Source: Tillus elongatus (taxonomy: Eukaryota; Arthropoda; Insecta; Coleoptera; Cleridae). Taken from it: a DNA stretch of 64,000 nt. Positions 23,366 through 37,624 of the stretch are shown piece by piece; position 1 is the stretch's first letter, and every line of letters starts with the position of its first letter. The stretch spans positions 157,888,618-157,952,617 of the forward strand of contig OZ023265.1 of NCBI GenBank assembly GCA_964006375.1, written 5' to 3'. Under the pieces are notes generated by a model, which saw only the letters and a program-made list of their open reading frames with translations, did not search any database and was not told the DNA's origin. A program made the position numbers and the translations under genes.

Positions 23366-23937
23366 TGAGGGTTTAGCTTTAGCCCTTACTTTGTTTCTTC
23401 TCCACATCAATGACCTCCTCTCTAGTACATCCAACCCAGTTCACAGTTACGCGGACGACAGCACTCTCCGCTAAAATTTACAATATTCTAAGCCTGTCTC
23501 TTTAGCCCAATTAGATGAGGATCGCAGACTCATGGAGGGTTCTGTCTCCGTGAATCCTCAAAAAATATTACACTTGGGAATTAGAAATCTTGTACAATTC
23601 AACCCTACCAAATCTCAGTCTTGCTTCCTATCTCATAAGAGATACACCAGCTCTAGACCCATCACAATGAACAACCAAGTTATTCAAAGTAATGAGTCCT
23701 TTCACTTGTTGGCATTTCTGTGGATCGAAATCCCAATTGGCACCAACATGTCACATCGATTGCAGAAGCGGCTGCTAAGAAATTAGGATTCCTCTTCCGG
23801 GCTCGCAAATACTTTTCACCATCTCTATACATTTTATACTTCACAAATAAGACCAAACCTCGAATACTGCTTCCACATCTGGGGTCTTGCTGCCACTTCT
23901 ACACTCGTTATCCTGGACTCCATTCAGAAGAAAGTTG
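23366..23937 (+). pseudogene. CR1-like LINE fragment, third copy
   Basis: Plus strand: LALTLFLLHINDLLSSTSNP, VHSYADDSTL (catalytic box), then QFNPTKSQSCFLSHKRYTSS and a frameshifted tail matching ARKYFSP ... LGSCCH. It is collinear and clearly homologous to the LINEs at 41.4-42.8 and 44.0-46.1 kb. Only the palm to thumb part survives, with at least three frame breaks. Both ends are truncated. Confidence 0.88.
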
Positions 23938-23939
23938 AT

Positions 23940-24690
<751 letters not shown>

Positions 24691-25204
24691 GTCGATATAT
24701 TTAGAAGATTTATTTAAATTAACTTTTGTGGTAGACTGCAAGCATAAAAAAATTTACCTGGATAAGGCCGTAAAAAATCAAATTTCTATTTGCACCCCCT
24801 GGGGCAATAATATTTTAAAAATTAAAGCACCACACCCCAACCTGGCAACTTCACAAAATATATTCCGTTCATTATCATACCCAATGTACACTATTGGTGC
24901 CTTATTCTGTTGGAAGATGGTATAACCAGTTTATTACACGCCCTTATATGTTTCGGGAATTGTACAAAGTTTCCACTCTGCTACAGCACATGTTTGATGT
25001 GGGTATTATGAAGTCGTAAATGAGGTTTCTGGTTTACGAGCTCGCCAGTTTCACTGTGGCAAAAATATTTTATGTCAGTGTAATTAAACCGCAGAATAAA
25101 ACGCTAGTATCTGTTTAATTAATTTGGTGTATTCGCTAGATTTGACTAGCCTGTTTTGTTCCGTGTTTCACTCATGATTTGCTTTCGCTAGTGCTTCATA
25201 TTGA
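24691..25204. other. No certain gene; possible transposase relic
   Basis: The minus strand at about 24720-24925 gives weak, frame-shifting resemblance to the C-terminus of DD41D transposases (YTIFQQNKAP, then NLIFYGLIQ). I do not call it as a gene. Confidence 0.3.
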
Positions 25205-25300
25205 ACATCAATAGTTTACTAAGGGAAGATTGGAACTTGTGACGAGCACTGATAAGTACACTTGGAGAACCCAAATCACTACAACACATCGTTTTAAAGA
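25205..25300 (+). mobile_element. 3' end fragment of the R1-type LINE, second
   Basis: GAAGATTGGAACTTGTGACG through TTTTAAAGACCAAC matches the reverse of 27380-27470 and the copy at 11655. It is severely 5'-truncated. Confidence 0.6.
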
Positions 25301-25534
<234 letters not shown>

Positions 25535-25615
25535 ATATCCGAGCGATAACTCAAAAAATACTAAACTGTGGTCGGTATCGTTAATCAGCCTTTAATGCAT
25601 TTTTTTAATTATCAA

Positions 25616-26530
25616 ATTAACTAGAATGAGACTTTATATGTGGCTAGAAATAGTGTAAATAAACCTATGTTGTGAATCTGATACACAATGTTTATAGTTT
25701 TTTTAAAATAAAATCCCAAAGACATGCGTGGTTAAAGTCCAATGCCACAGAATAGTTAACTGCCACGCGTGGATTGATTCATACAACAGGTGTAAACCTT
25801 ACATCAACGTTGACCAAACTAAATATATACCAGGCAGAAAACATACTACCCAAACCAACAATCCTGAAATCTGGGCCGTAAATATGGAAAATGACGGACG
25901 ACATGAAATTAAAAATTTCCTAATTGATTGTTATTTAACTGGGGTATTCAATCAATTATTAAAAGACACTATATTTGTAGCTTTATGAACGGCCTCAAAT
26001 ACAGTTTTAGCGCAGCATAGATATATTATGCTGCTGTGTAATAAACTAGAAATGTAAACAAAATCAAGCCAAGTCTCTATAGAAATGATTCTAAAATAGT
26101 TTCTTTTATCTTTTAACTTACACATAAGACGTCATATGAGACCTAAACCGTCGTGGGATGTGTTTCAATGGTAATCCTACTAATTCTGTAATGAATTACG
26201 TATACCTTGAATATAATATCCAGGGCACGAAGCCGATCTAAAGTATCACTCAAATAAAACGTTTGTTGATGTATACTTGGATAGCGCCGGGGACGTCGCC
26301 CTTGCCTCCTAAGCAGAAGGTTATGCGATAGAATCCAGCTTGATGAATGTATGTTTTTTTATGTTTTATTTTGTCATTTGGAGAAACAATAGTGCACAGA
26401 TTTCATACGTTTTGAACAAGATCTAATTTTTGTTTAAAACGCCTGAATATGTTTGTCACCTTTGAGTCTGAAATTAGAATTTTAAATTTGTTAATATTGA
26501 AAAAAACCGATTTGTTTAGATTGACTAAAT
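25616..26530 (-). mobile_element. 1.4-kb repeat family, copy 2 (truncated)
   Basis: The reverse complement is collinear with 3490-4456. The tRNA-like segment lies at 26270-26341 on the plus strand, with CTCCTAAGCAGAAGGTTATG well kept but the A box worn. The end bearing the GGACGCAGC motif is missing. It stops exactly where a long hairpin begins. Confidence 0.75.
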
Positions 26531-26620
26531 ATTTTTTGTCGAAAATGTTAGCTGCAAGTTGACTTTTTTAGACAGCACTTTTAAAAAAGTCATCTTGCAG
26601 CTAACATTTTCGACAAAAAT
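26531..26620. repeat. Near-perfect 39-bp inverted repeat (hairpin)
   Basis: The arms 26531-26570 and 26581-26620 pair over about 39 bp, with one mismatch and a small length difference around a loop of about 10 nt (gacagcactt). The core is GTCGAAAATGTTAGCTGCAA. If transcribed it would fold into a strong stem. It lies between the 1.4-kb repeat and the Penelope relic and may be the end of one of them. Confidence 0.85.
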
Positions 26621-26637
26621 AACTTAAAAAACTTGCT

Positions 26638-26896
26638 AGATAACCCAAAAAACAAGGATAGCACGGACAAAATATCGGGAATTTATTAAATAAGTTGTTA
26701 AGATGATAATCTTAAGTAGGTCGGACAAACAAAAAGATCGTTTCTAATTAGATTCAAAGAACACAATTTCGTAACGGTAGTATAGATAGATCTTCCGTCG
26801 TCCGACATATTTGCGATAATAATCATCAGGTTAATGAAGATAATCTGAAATTAATAAAAAATGTTAGACAACCAGGAGAGCTAAACTCCTTGGAGA

Positions 26897-26900
<4 letters not shown>
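26638..26900 (+). pseudogene. Penelope-like GIY-YIG endonuclease relic
   Basis: One frame reads NKDSTDKISGIY, stop, ISC, stop, DDNLK, stop, VGQTKRSFLIRFKEHNF, which is the GIY...(Y)xG motif followed by the conserved Arg and EH of the Penelope endonuclease. A frameshift near 26775 leads to RSSVVRHICDNNHQVNED and VRQPGELNSLE, the matching C-terminal part. The three stops fall where Tyr or another conserved residue is expected. No reverse transcriptase part is nearby, so only the 3' end of the element is present. Confidence 0.75.

Positions 26901-26976
<76 letters not shown>
26898..26976. repeat. (TA)n microsatellite
   Basis: About 79 bp of TA following the Penelope relic. Confidence 0.97.
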
Positions 26977-26978
<2 letters not shown>

Positions 26979-27304
26979 CGAAATATAGTTACAACAAAAA
27001 ATGTATGAACGTTTCACCACCACCGATTACGAGTCACCTGATCGATTGCTTCGGTAAATAAAATTCTCACGTTTCAACACGTCCTAAAGATAACATAAAA
27101 ATACATATAGTTCCGCCAAAGAAACGTACGTTCATTTAGTTGTCGTTGAACCTTCTCAAAATTCCTAGAGATGGACACATTTTGGATAAGTTAGTAGGGA
27201 CAGTGCAAAGACCTCTTCCGGCGATAAAAATACAATACACTGCAGAATTTGCCTGCGATTAGTTTCCCATCTCAGTTCGGTCCCTTTACCTAAGATCCGG
27301 TATA
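26977..27304. other. No gene seen
   Basis: AT-rich spacer between the (TA)n and the LINE 3' end. No recognisable features. Confidence 0.5.
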
Positions 27305-29060
27305 TAAGGTGATGTTAGTTTTTAAGGTTGTTAGAATTTTTCATCCTCTGATGACTCTAACTTGGTTAGTGAAACGATCGTCAGGTCTTTCAAAATGTGC
27401 TGTGGTGATTTGGGTTCTCCAAGTGTACTTATCGGTGCTCATCACAGGTTCCAATCTTCACTTAGCGAAAATGCAATGTTCTACCGTGTCCTCTTCCTCT
27501 CTTCCACGCAGCAGATACATATCTCGTTCTTGTCTAACTTTCCCATGCGTTTGGCATACGATATGAAATATACGTGGCCTGTAAGTAATTCTGTGAGCCA
27601 GAAATGTATTTCTGTGTATTCGCATTTCATTCAGTCCGTCAGATATGGAATTAATCTTTTTGTCCATCGTCCCTTCTTGGTGTTATCGAACCATATTTGC
27701 TTCCATTTCTCCATGGTTCGGCTTCTATAAGCCAGAGCGTCATGTAGGAAACATCTTTTCTCCACTAACAGTTCTATGGGTACGACGCCCGTCAACAACT
27801 GAATTGCCTGCGTAGAGATGGTATGGAACCCGCATGCCACACTTAGTAACATTCTGCGCTGCATGCTCTCCATCATCTTTTTATATGTTTTTATCTCTAT
27901 TGTTTGATGCCTTACTGGCGCTCCGTATAGTAGAATTGAGTGCACTACTCTGCTGAGCAGTAGCCATTTGGTGATGTTGGACCTCCTACATTGGGCATTA
28001 TGCTATTTAGTGCTGCTGTTCTTCTTTCGGCCTTTTCTTTTGCGCTTCGTACATGCTGGTTAAAACGGAGTGACTCGGCGATTGTTGTTCCCAAATACGC
28101 CATGGTTTTCGCTGGTTTTATCATGGTGTCCTTTAAGCGGAACGAAAAATCGCCCTTGATTTTTGAAGCCTTTATGATGACCGCCTCTGTCTTTGCCGAT
28201 GCCATCTGGAGTTCCTTAGCCGTCATCCATCTGTCCACTCTTTTTGACGTTTTGTTCACACGAAACTCTAGTGTGTCTTGCTCCGATGCCTCCACTAGGA
28301 CTGCTAGGTCATCAGCATAATCAACCAGAGTAACTCCTTCAACCATTTTTAGCTTAAGGATTTCATCGTGTATTATATTACAGAGGATAGGTCCCAGGAT
28401 CGATCCGTGCGGGACTCCCGTTGTGGCAGCCGTCGTCTCTCCCCTCGCAATACTCATCGTTCTTAATAAGAAGTAACTGCTTATGTTGTTTATCAGGTAC
28501 TCATCGATGTTTCTTCTTTTCAGTTCTTCCACGATTCTGTCCCAACTAGCAGTATTGAAAGCATTTTTCACATCGAGAGTGATCAATGCACACCATTTCT
28601 CGCCTGCTTTCTTTGCGACTTCTGTGACATATCTTACAGCATGTGTTGTGGGTCTTTTCTTTCGGAAACCAAACTGGCGCTCTGAAAATCCCTCTCCTAC
28701 TTCCATTTCCTTTTCTAGCCCGGCTTTGATGCAGTGTTCTAGTAGTTTTCCTAGCATATCCAGCAGGCATAAAGTCTGAATCATGACTCTAGCTCTAAGG
28801 GCTTACCGTTTTTCCAAAGTAACACAACCTTTGCTATTTTCAAATCTATGGAAACTCTTGTCTCCGGCGTAGTTCATTTATCACGTTTAGCAGCACCTGT
28901 GGAGCTATTTCGGCCAGCTCTTTTATGTCGTCTGCTAGTATCTCGCCTGGACCGAGAGCCATGCCTTATCTGATTTTTTAGCTGCTACCGTCAACTGCTC
29001 TTCCGTAAACTCCTCTATCTCCGCTATCCCGTCCCTAGTATAAATCGAGGTACTGGCAGA
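27305..29060 (-). pseudogene. R1-type non-LTR retrotransposon, reverse transcriptase half
   Basis: Minus strand from 29060: IAEIEEFTEEQLTVAAKK and KVVLLWKNGKPLELES (frame-shifted), then a 279-codon open stretch (28784-27945) with FGFRKKRPTTHAVRYVTEVA, LITLDVKNAFNTASW (Asp of palm A), GVPHGSILGPILCN, and VDYADDLAVLVEA (catalytic box). It continues as MHSILLYGAPV and RMLLSVACGF, and ends with a zinc-knuckle-like GREEEDTVEHCIF near 27470. A TGA follows where Trp is expected, then a short tail. The missing endonuclease means 5' truncation at about 29060. R1 clade is inferred from the motif style and the terminal knuckle. Two 3' end fragments elsewhere show the family was active. Confidence 0.88.
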
Positions 29061-29399
29061 TATGATTTTGTTATAGTGCAAGATCTATAAGGAATACGGT
29101 ACAATATTATGTCGAATTAACGAAATTTTTGTCACATGTGCGAAGTTGTGTGTAGCAAGTTTTAATATTTAGTATCTATCCAGAATGAAGTGTGCGTTTA
29201 TGTTAAATTTATTGTGTTTACTGCGGAAAATATGTAAGTATATTTACAAATATTACATACCCACCTAACAATATTACGTAAAATTTTCTTGATTCTTTAT
29301 TACTATATACTGGCCAGTCACATTTAGATGAATCAAAAGGTTTAGCGGAAAATATCGTGTTTATTAAATTTTTTCTACAAAACCCGTATTCATTTCAGG
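29061..29399. other. Unique-looking stretch with a candidate small first exon
   Basis: At 29185-29233 on the plus strand, ATG opens MKCAFMLNLLCLLRKI, a short hydrophobic signal-like peptide, followed at 29234 by GTAAGT. No other supporting feature is visible, so this is only a candidate. Confidence 0.25.
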
Positions 29400-31450
<2,051 letters not shown>

Positions 31451-32300
31451 ATGTGGGAGACTGTCGTGGCTGCGACAAAAGGTAGTGTCGCATTTACACT
31501 GTGATAATGATCAAAACCTTTCCCACATGACTGTGTATACTCTGCTGCTTATAATTAAACGCATAATTATTTTCAAGACAGTTTGTCAAATTAAAAAGAA
31601 TCTAAATGCACTTAAAACTTTGTTTAAATTTTAAGTCAATTAAACACATTTCTTGGAAATTTACGTAGTTCCAGAACAAACTTTTGAAACTCAAGCGACT
31701 AAAGTCATTTTTCCATCTCGCTGGTCCATAAATTTTTCAGCGAAACCAACTTACATAATTTGGCGTAATGAATTAAAGGAAGGCGAATGTTCAGAGAAAG
31801 TAATAAAGTAGAACTTTTATATATAAAAGCGGAACCGGAACGCGCAGGCTGCGCCTAGAGATCTGAAAGAGTAACTGAGCACAAGTTAGAAAATCAAACT
31901 TTATAATTTTTGATTTACTTAGATTTGATTCGATTCCCTGTTACTTGGCACTTTCTGATGTTGCTGCATTAAAATCTTTTGCCTAAAGAATATTTTCGTA
32001 GAATGGAGAACGTTGCGAATATTAATTGTGTTTTTGCGACACAACTTCCTGATTTAGTGGAATGTCTGTTTGACTATTAAGAAGAAGTGCCTCGGTGCGA
32101 TTTCCGGTGGTCGCAAATTATGTCACTGTATGTTTGGTATTCCTTACTTGTCTTTTTAATGTGACCTTCCCTGAAAGAAGCTGGTCAAATCTTTTGGACC
32201 ACAAAATGTGGTAGAATCTATTTTTTTTGCGAAACTTCATAAAAAATTACCAATAGAGCGAGAGAGAGATGGTGAGATCGCATCTTTCTAACTTAAAACA
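31451..32300 (+). other. Non-repeat stretch with a TATA promoter-like site and short ORF
   Basis: TATATAAAAG at 31820-31829 is followed by a GC-rich patch containing CGCGCAGGCTGCGC (a short palindrome). ATG at 32003 opens 25 codons (MENVANINCVFATQLPDLVE...) to TAA at 32078, after which the same frame stays open for about 27 more codons. This could be a promoter with a 5' UTR and a broken first exon, or the edge of an unknown element. No family was recognised. Confidence 0.3.
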
Positions 32301-32307
32301 ATTTTAG

Positions 32308-33690
32308 GACGCAGCAAGTGCGTTATAGTAGCGAATTTTCATTAGAATTGTACATTATTATTATACGGCATATTAGTAAAGTTATACTTTAAACGTACAC
32401 ATACCTTGAAGATCGATTTTAGTGGTCCTAGTATGCGCATATTTAAAGAATTCTTTAGAAACTGTTACCATCGATATCTCTCTATTATCAAAAAAATTAT
32501 GCGTTCTATTATCAAAACAATTTTGCGTTCTAACCTCTTTGAGAAAAATTCCCAAAACGCAATTTTCTATGAAGTTAAAGAACTAAATTTTGCTATATTT
32601 GTAGATAGTATAAGTCTCTTTAAAAGAAACTTGTGTTACAAATTTCACTAAGGTTATGCAGAAGATTTCCAGAAGGAAACTTAATTCATATTTAGAAAAG
32701 TAAAGTATCTGCCAAATTATAAACGTAGCAGTTATTTTTCCTTATTAAATCAAACCGGTTTTCTCAATATCAACAATCACAAAATTATAATTTCAGACTC
32801 AAAGGTGACAAACCTATTTAGGCGTTTCAAATAAAAATGAGACCTTGTTCAAAACGTATGAAATCAGTGCACTATTGTTTCTCCAAATGTCAAATCAAAA
32901 CATAAAAAAACATTCATTCGTCGAGCTGGATTCGATCGCGTTACCTTGTTAGGAGGCAAGCGCGTGCCGCCTGCGCCATCTAGGCACACGCTAACTAACG
33001 TCCTATTTGCGTGATAGTTTAGATTGTCCTAATACCCGGGATATTATATTCGAAGTATACAGAATTAATTAATTACAGAATTAGTATAATTACCATTGAC
33101 ACGCATCCCACGACTGTTTCGGTCTTATATGATGATTTTTAAGTTTAAAGATAAAAGAAACTATTTCAGAATAATTTTTATATAAACTTGGCTTGATTTT
33201 ATTTATATTTCTGCTATATTATGCGACAGCATAATATATCTATGCTGCGCTAAAACTGTGTTTGGGGGCGTTAATAAAGCTACAAATATAGTGTATTTTA
33301 ATAATTGATTGAATCCTCCAGTTTAATAACAATCAATTGGATTTTTTTAAAATTTCATGTCGTGTGTCATTTTGCATAATTGCGGCCGAGATTTCACGAT
33401 TGTTGGTTCGGGTAGTATGTTTTCTGACTGATATATATTTAGTTTAGTTACCGTTGATGTATCGTTTATACCTGTTGTATGAATTAATCTAGGCGTGGCA
33501 GTTGACTACTCTGTCTGTCTGGCATTGGACTTTAACCACTAACTCGTTTCAAGGCATGTCTTCGGAATTTTATTTTTAATATGGAAAACACTCTAAATAT
33601 TGTATACCGAATTACTTAGAGTTTACAACATAGGTTTATTTGCACTATTTCTAGCCAAATATAAGGTCCCATTCCAGTTACTCTATATAG
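32308..33690 (+). mobile_element. 1.4-kb repeat family, copy 3
   Basis: Collinear with 3088-4456. It begins with GGACGCAGCAAGTGCGTTAT, a perfect terminal motif. The tRNA-like segment lies on the minus strand at 32921-32990 (CTAACAAGG, boxes partly kept). Confidence 0.8.
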
Positions 33691-33699
33691 AGTTTTCAA

Positions 33700-33857
33700 A
33701 AAGTTATTCCCGATTTTCCACCGGAAAAACTTGAGCATAAAGGCTGATTTACGAACTCGACCTCGGTTTTCTCCCAAACAATCACGTGCGTGTATTATTA
33801 AAAGTCAATTGTGAGCTGTACTCCAGGAACGGCGTAATGGAAAGTGTACGTAAGAGA

Positions 33858-33952
<95 letters not shown>

Positions 33953-34066
33953 TTAAAACTTACCTGGGATTTGGATTCCAAGCGTCCTAGTTTGAGCTCA
34001 TTTAAAGAAATTTTCTCAAAATTCAACTCTTCTCATTAGTGAATTTTTTAAAAAAATCACAAAAAA
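33700..34066 (-). mobile_element. Modular repeat fragment: (TA)n, module A, hairpin
   Basis: (TA)n at 33860-33948, module A in minus orientation 33949-34030, and the hairpin 34034-34066 in worn form. 33700-33859 shows no recognisable feature. Confidence 0.7.
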
Positions 34067-34714
34067 AAAGCGACTGGAGCAATTTTTAAACAATTGAAGA
34101 CATAACACTATAACAGCATTTTGCCATTTGCAAATATTTCGACTTCACCTACGTGATCTAAATTATGTGATATACAAACACAAGCTCATCTTTTTTTTTT
34201 GTATAGGACATTGTACATTTGTTACCAACTAATAAATTAATGAAAATAAATGCAATCTGTGTTCCAAATTTTACAGATACTGAAAAAACTGGCTTGATAA
34301 TTAATGAATCAATTACAACCACAAATTTTTAATTCTTACGCAGGATATATTTGTAGAAATTAACTAAAGTAAACTGAAAGCTTGGAGCTTATAAGCAAGC
34401 TAAGGTTGGTTTATTAATTTTTATTAATTATCTTCTAATAGTTGACCCGACAGACGTTGTCCTGTCCAAATTTCAGTATGTCAAACGACATTTGTGCACG
34501 TAGCAAAATAAATCGGAGAAAAAAGCAATTTCAGTTTTTCCCGAAATTTTTACGGGCAACTTTTCCAATTTTTATTTCGCTAAAAACCTTATTCCGGCTA
34601 TTACAATCATTTTAAAAATAAGTACAACTAAATCAGGTTAGTCGTTCTCACGTGATGTGCTTACCAACGAACAGCATTTAATTTTTTATTTATATAGATT
34701 TTAAAGCAGTATAC
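34067..34714. other. No gene seen
   Basis: AT-rich. The first copy of the SINE target duplication (GCAGTATAC) lies at 34706-34714. Confidence 0.5.
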
Positions 34715-35045
34715 AGAGCTTCGATGGTCCAGTGGTAAGAAGGTGTGCCTCTAGACCCGAGGGTACGGCGTTCAATCCCAAGGGTTTTCCTTTTACTTTT
34801 TGAGTACATACTGTACAAGTAACATCAACCAAAGTTATGACATCGTGTTTAAACTAGTTAAATGTCTGCAGGTTCCGCCATTCGGAGTGACCATAAAGCC
34901 GTTGGTCCCGTGTACCATGGGCTATTGGGCACGTTAAAGATCCCTAGCCTCCTTACATAAAGGCGTGGGTTCGGCAATATTTCCAGGATAGTGAGTTGAA
35001 ACTGCTCTCTGGCGTCGGAAGTAGACCGCCGTTAAGAAAAAAAAT
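34715..35045 (+). mobile_element. Core-bearing tRNA-derived SINE, copy 1
   Basis: It starts with a tRNA-like head (A box TGGTCCAGTGG, B-box-like GTTCAATCC) and continues with a body shared with 47295-47651: GTTGGTCCCGTGTACCATGG, GGGCACGTTAAAGATCCCT and GGTTCGGCAATATTTCCAGG near the 3' end. It ends in an A-run. A 9-bp direct repeat, GCAGTATAC, flanks it at 34706-34714 and 35046-35054. About 331 bp. Confidence 0.92.
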
Positions 35046-35054
35046 GCAGTATAC

Positions 35055-35645
35055 CTATCAAATGTTTTCCCGGGCAAAACCTCACTTTTAAATGAGATGC
35101 TAGAGCCAACTCCGGCTCATGCATCACATGGAAACGACAAAATGAATGAAAATTGATGTTATAACATATCACATAGTGGTCAGTACCGGTTAGGAGCGAC
35201 CTGCGCTGGACGTAGACAAATGAATTATACGAGAGCCATAGAACCGTAAACTCCACCCAACTCCACAAATGAACGAACTCGTTACCTGCGGATGTTATGT
35301 GCAGTTTTATAGGATATAAAATTAACAACCCAGGCTACTAGCTAACAGTTTTTTGCTATCTACTATATGTTTGTGTCATAAAAGGATGAATACTAAGAAT
35401 AATGATAATAGTAGTATTAATTGCATCCCCTCAAAAACGTTATACCTGTAAGATGATGGTAGCAAAAGACAAGAGCTCAGTCGGTCTGCCATATTAATTT
35501 TCAAAAAGCAACAATCCAAGAAATATGTGATTATTCTACATAGTTTTAAATTTTAAGTAAGTTTATCTATTCGACACAGACTATTATTTAAAAAAATATC
35601 AGTTTCACATCCTAAACAAATTATATAAATTTTTTGCAAGCTTAC
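35055..35645. other. No gene seen
   Basis: AT-rich with one less AT-rich patch (35090-35330). No splice-bounded coding segment was recognised. Confidence 0.5.
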
Positions 35646-35779
35646 TCTTTCAGTGAATTTTCTTAGAAAATGTTAACCAGTGGGGAGATCCCGACTTTTG
35701 AATTTTGGAAAAAATTTTCAAATGAGCGCGACCTAGGACCCCTAGAACCCATATCCAGAATCAGTTTCAATTTTTGTAT

Positions 35780-35892
<113 letters not shown>

Positions 35893-37168
35893 ACACCGAT
35901 AGCTCAAAAAGTATTGGACCGATTTTGATAAAATTTAGCGTGTGCCTTCCTTTTGTAAGTGGCTTGAACAAGTTCGTTAGCTAGGAAAATCTAACCAGGT
36001 TTTCCGGAAAAATTTTAGGTTTTTTTTCGAAAAAAAATATCTCAAAAAATAGAAACTCTGGACGCAGCAAGTGCGTTATGGTAGTGAATTTTCATAAAAA
36101 TGTTTTTTAAATAGCAAATATGTTTTTTTAAGAAAGCAAGCACCAAATTTGGTTACCAGTATAATCTATATATTAGAAACAATGTGCCATGTTTCATCAA
36201 AATAACTTTATTGTTTGAAAATGTACAAAAATTTCCGAAAGTAAACTTAAATTGTTCCCGAAAAAACTGGTTTTCTGGTCAACCTTATAGGTTAATAGCA
36301 AATTGATTCAAAATTTGAAGCATTTAATGAAAAGTCGCTACCATAACGCACTTGCTGCGTCCCGAATTTCTTACAAAGATGTATTATATTTCGATGGAAA
36401 ATACAAAATGCAATAACATAGGGCGTGTTCGATTAAAAAAATTCACTAAAAAAAAGAAAATTTGAATCACCAACGACTTATGGGCCACCCTGTAATTGTG
36501 GAAATATTTTTTAAGATGTAGCTTAAGACACCCTACAATTAATGTATACAACTTTTTTTTGTAACTTGCATAATAACGGATATATTGCACTTTAATGATT
36601 TTTTACGAAAATTCGACAAAACTGATATACCATTAAACGATAAACTCTATAGCCAACACTACTGCTAAAGTATCAGAGAAAGGGTCTATTTGAAATGAAT
36701 TTTCTGGGAATATTTTAGTAAAATGAAGGACAATGACGATTGAAACTAAGAGTTCAGGCTTTGTAAAACATTATTCTTGTGACAATTTTCTTCCATAGAT
36801 CATATTAATTTCAGGTTCATTGCCTAAATATGAACAATTTTGACGTTTAAAATCGCGACTTTGACGTTTTGAGGAAAACCCAAATTTATTTTTCTTTAAG
36901 TGCCTGTAACTTTTTTGTCTTTTGACCTACATAGCTAAATTTTGGTAGGTGGCTTACCTATAAGGATATTAACTATCGTACCAAATTTGGTTGCCCTTAC
37001 TTTGTTAATTCCGGAGATATAAATTTTTTTCGAAAGAAAACACAAAATTTTCCGGGAAAACCTGGGCAGATTTTCCTGGCTAACGAACTTGTGCAAGCCA
37101 TTTGCAAAAGGAATTTTTCCACCAAATTTAGTCAAAATCGGCTTATTATTTTTTGAGTTATCGGTGTG

Positions 37169-37171
<3 letters not shown>

Positions 37172-37245
<74 letters not shown>

Positions 37246-37258
37246 TATAAATATATAT

Positions 37259-37327
<69 letters not shown>
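37172..37327. repeat. (TA)n microsatellite
   Basis: About 156 bp of TA with AAA interruptions, in the right arm. Confidence 0.98.
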
Positions 37328-37330
<3 letters not shown>

Positions 37331-37624
37331 ATATAAAAATTGAAACGGACCCCGGATATGTGTTCTAGGGGGCCTAGTTCGCGGTCATTTGAAGAAATTT
37401 TTTCAAAATTCAAAAGTCGGGATCTCCTCATTAGTGAATTTTTTTTAAGAAAATTCACTAAAAAGCTATAGTAACCAAACTTAGTACGTAAGTTTACAAT
37501 ATTAAAGGGAAACTACATATCAAAATTTATATTTCGATGTAAGAGAAAAAGAAATTATAAAAAATATTTGGTGTCTGATCATTTCTATGAAAATTCACTA
37601 CCATAACACACTTGCTGCGTCCAG

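Noticed and set aside
24720..24925. Minus-strand resemblance to a DD41D transposase C-terminus
   Set aside because: Only short, frame-shifting similarity; too weak to call without a search.
27991..28779. Plus-strand open frames (109 and 98 codons) over the R1-type LINE
   Set aside because: Antisense shadow of the reverse transcriptase frame.
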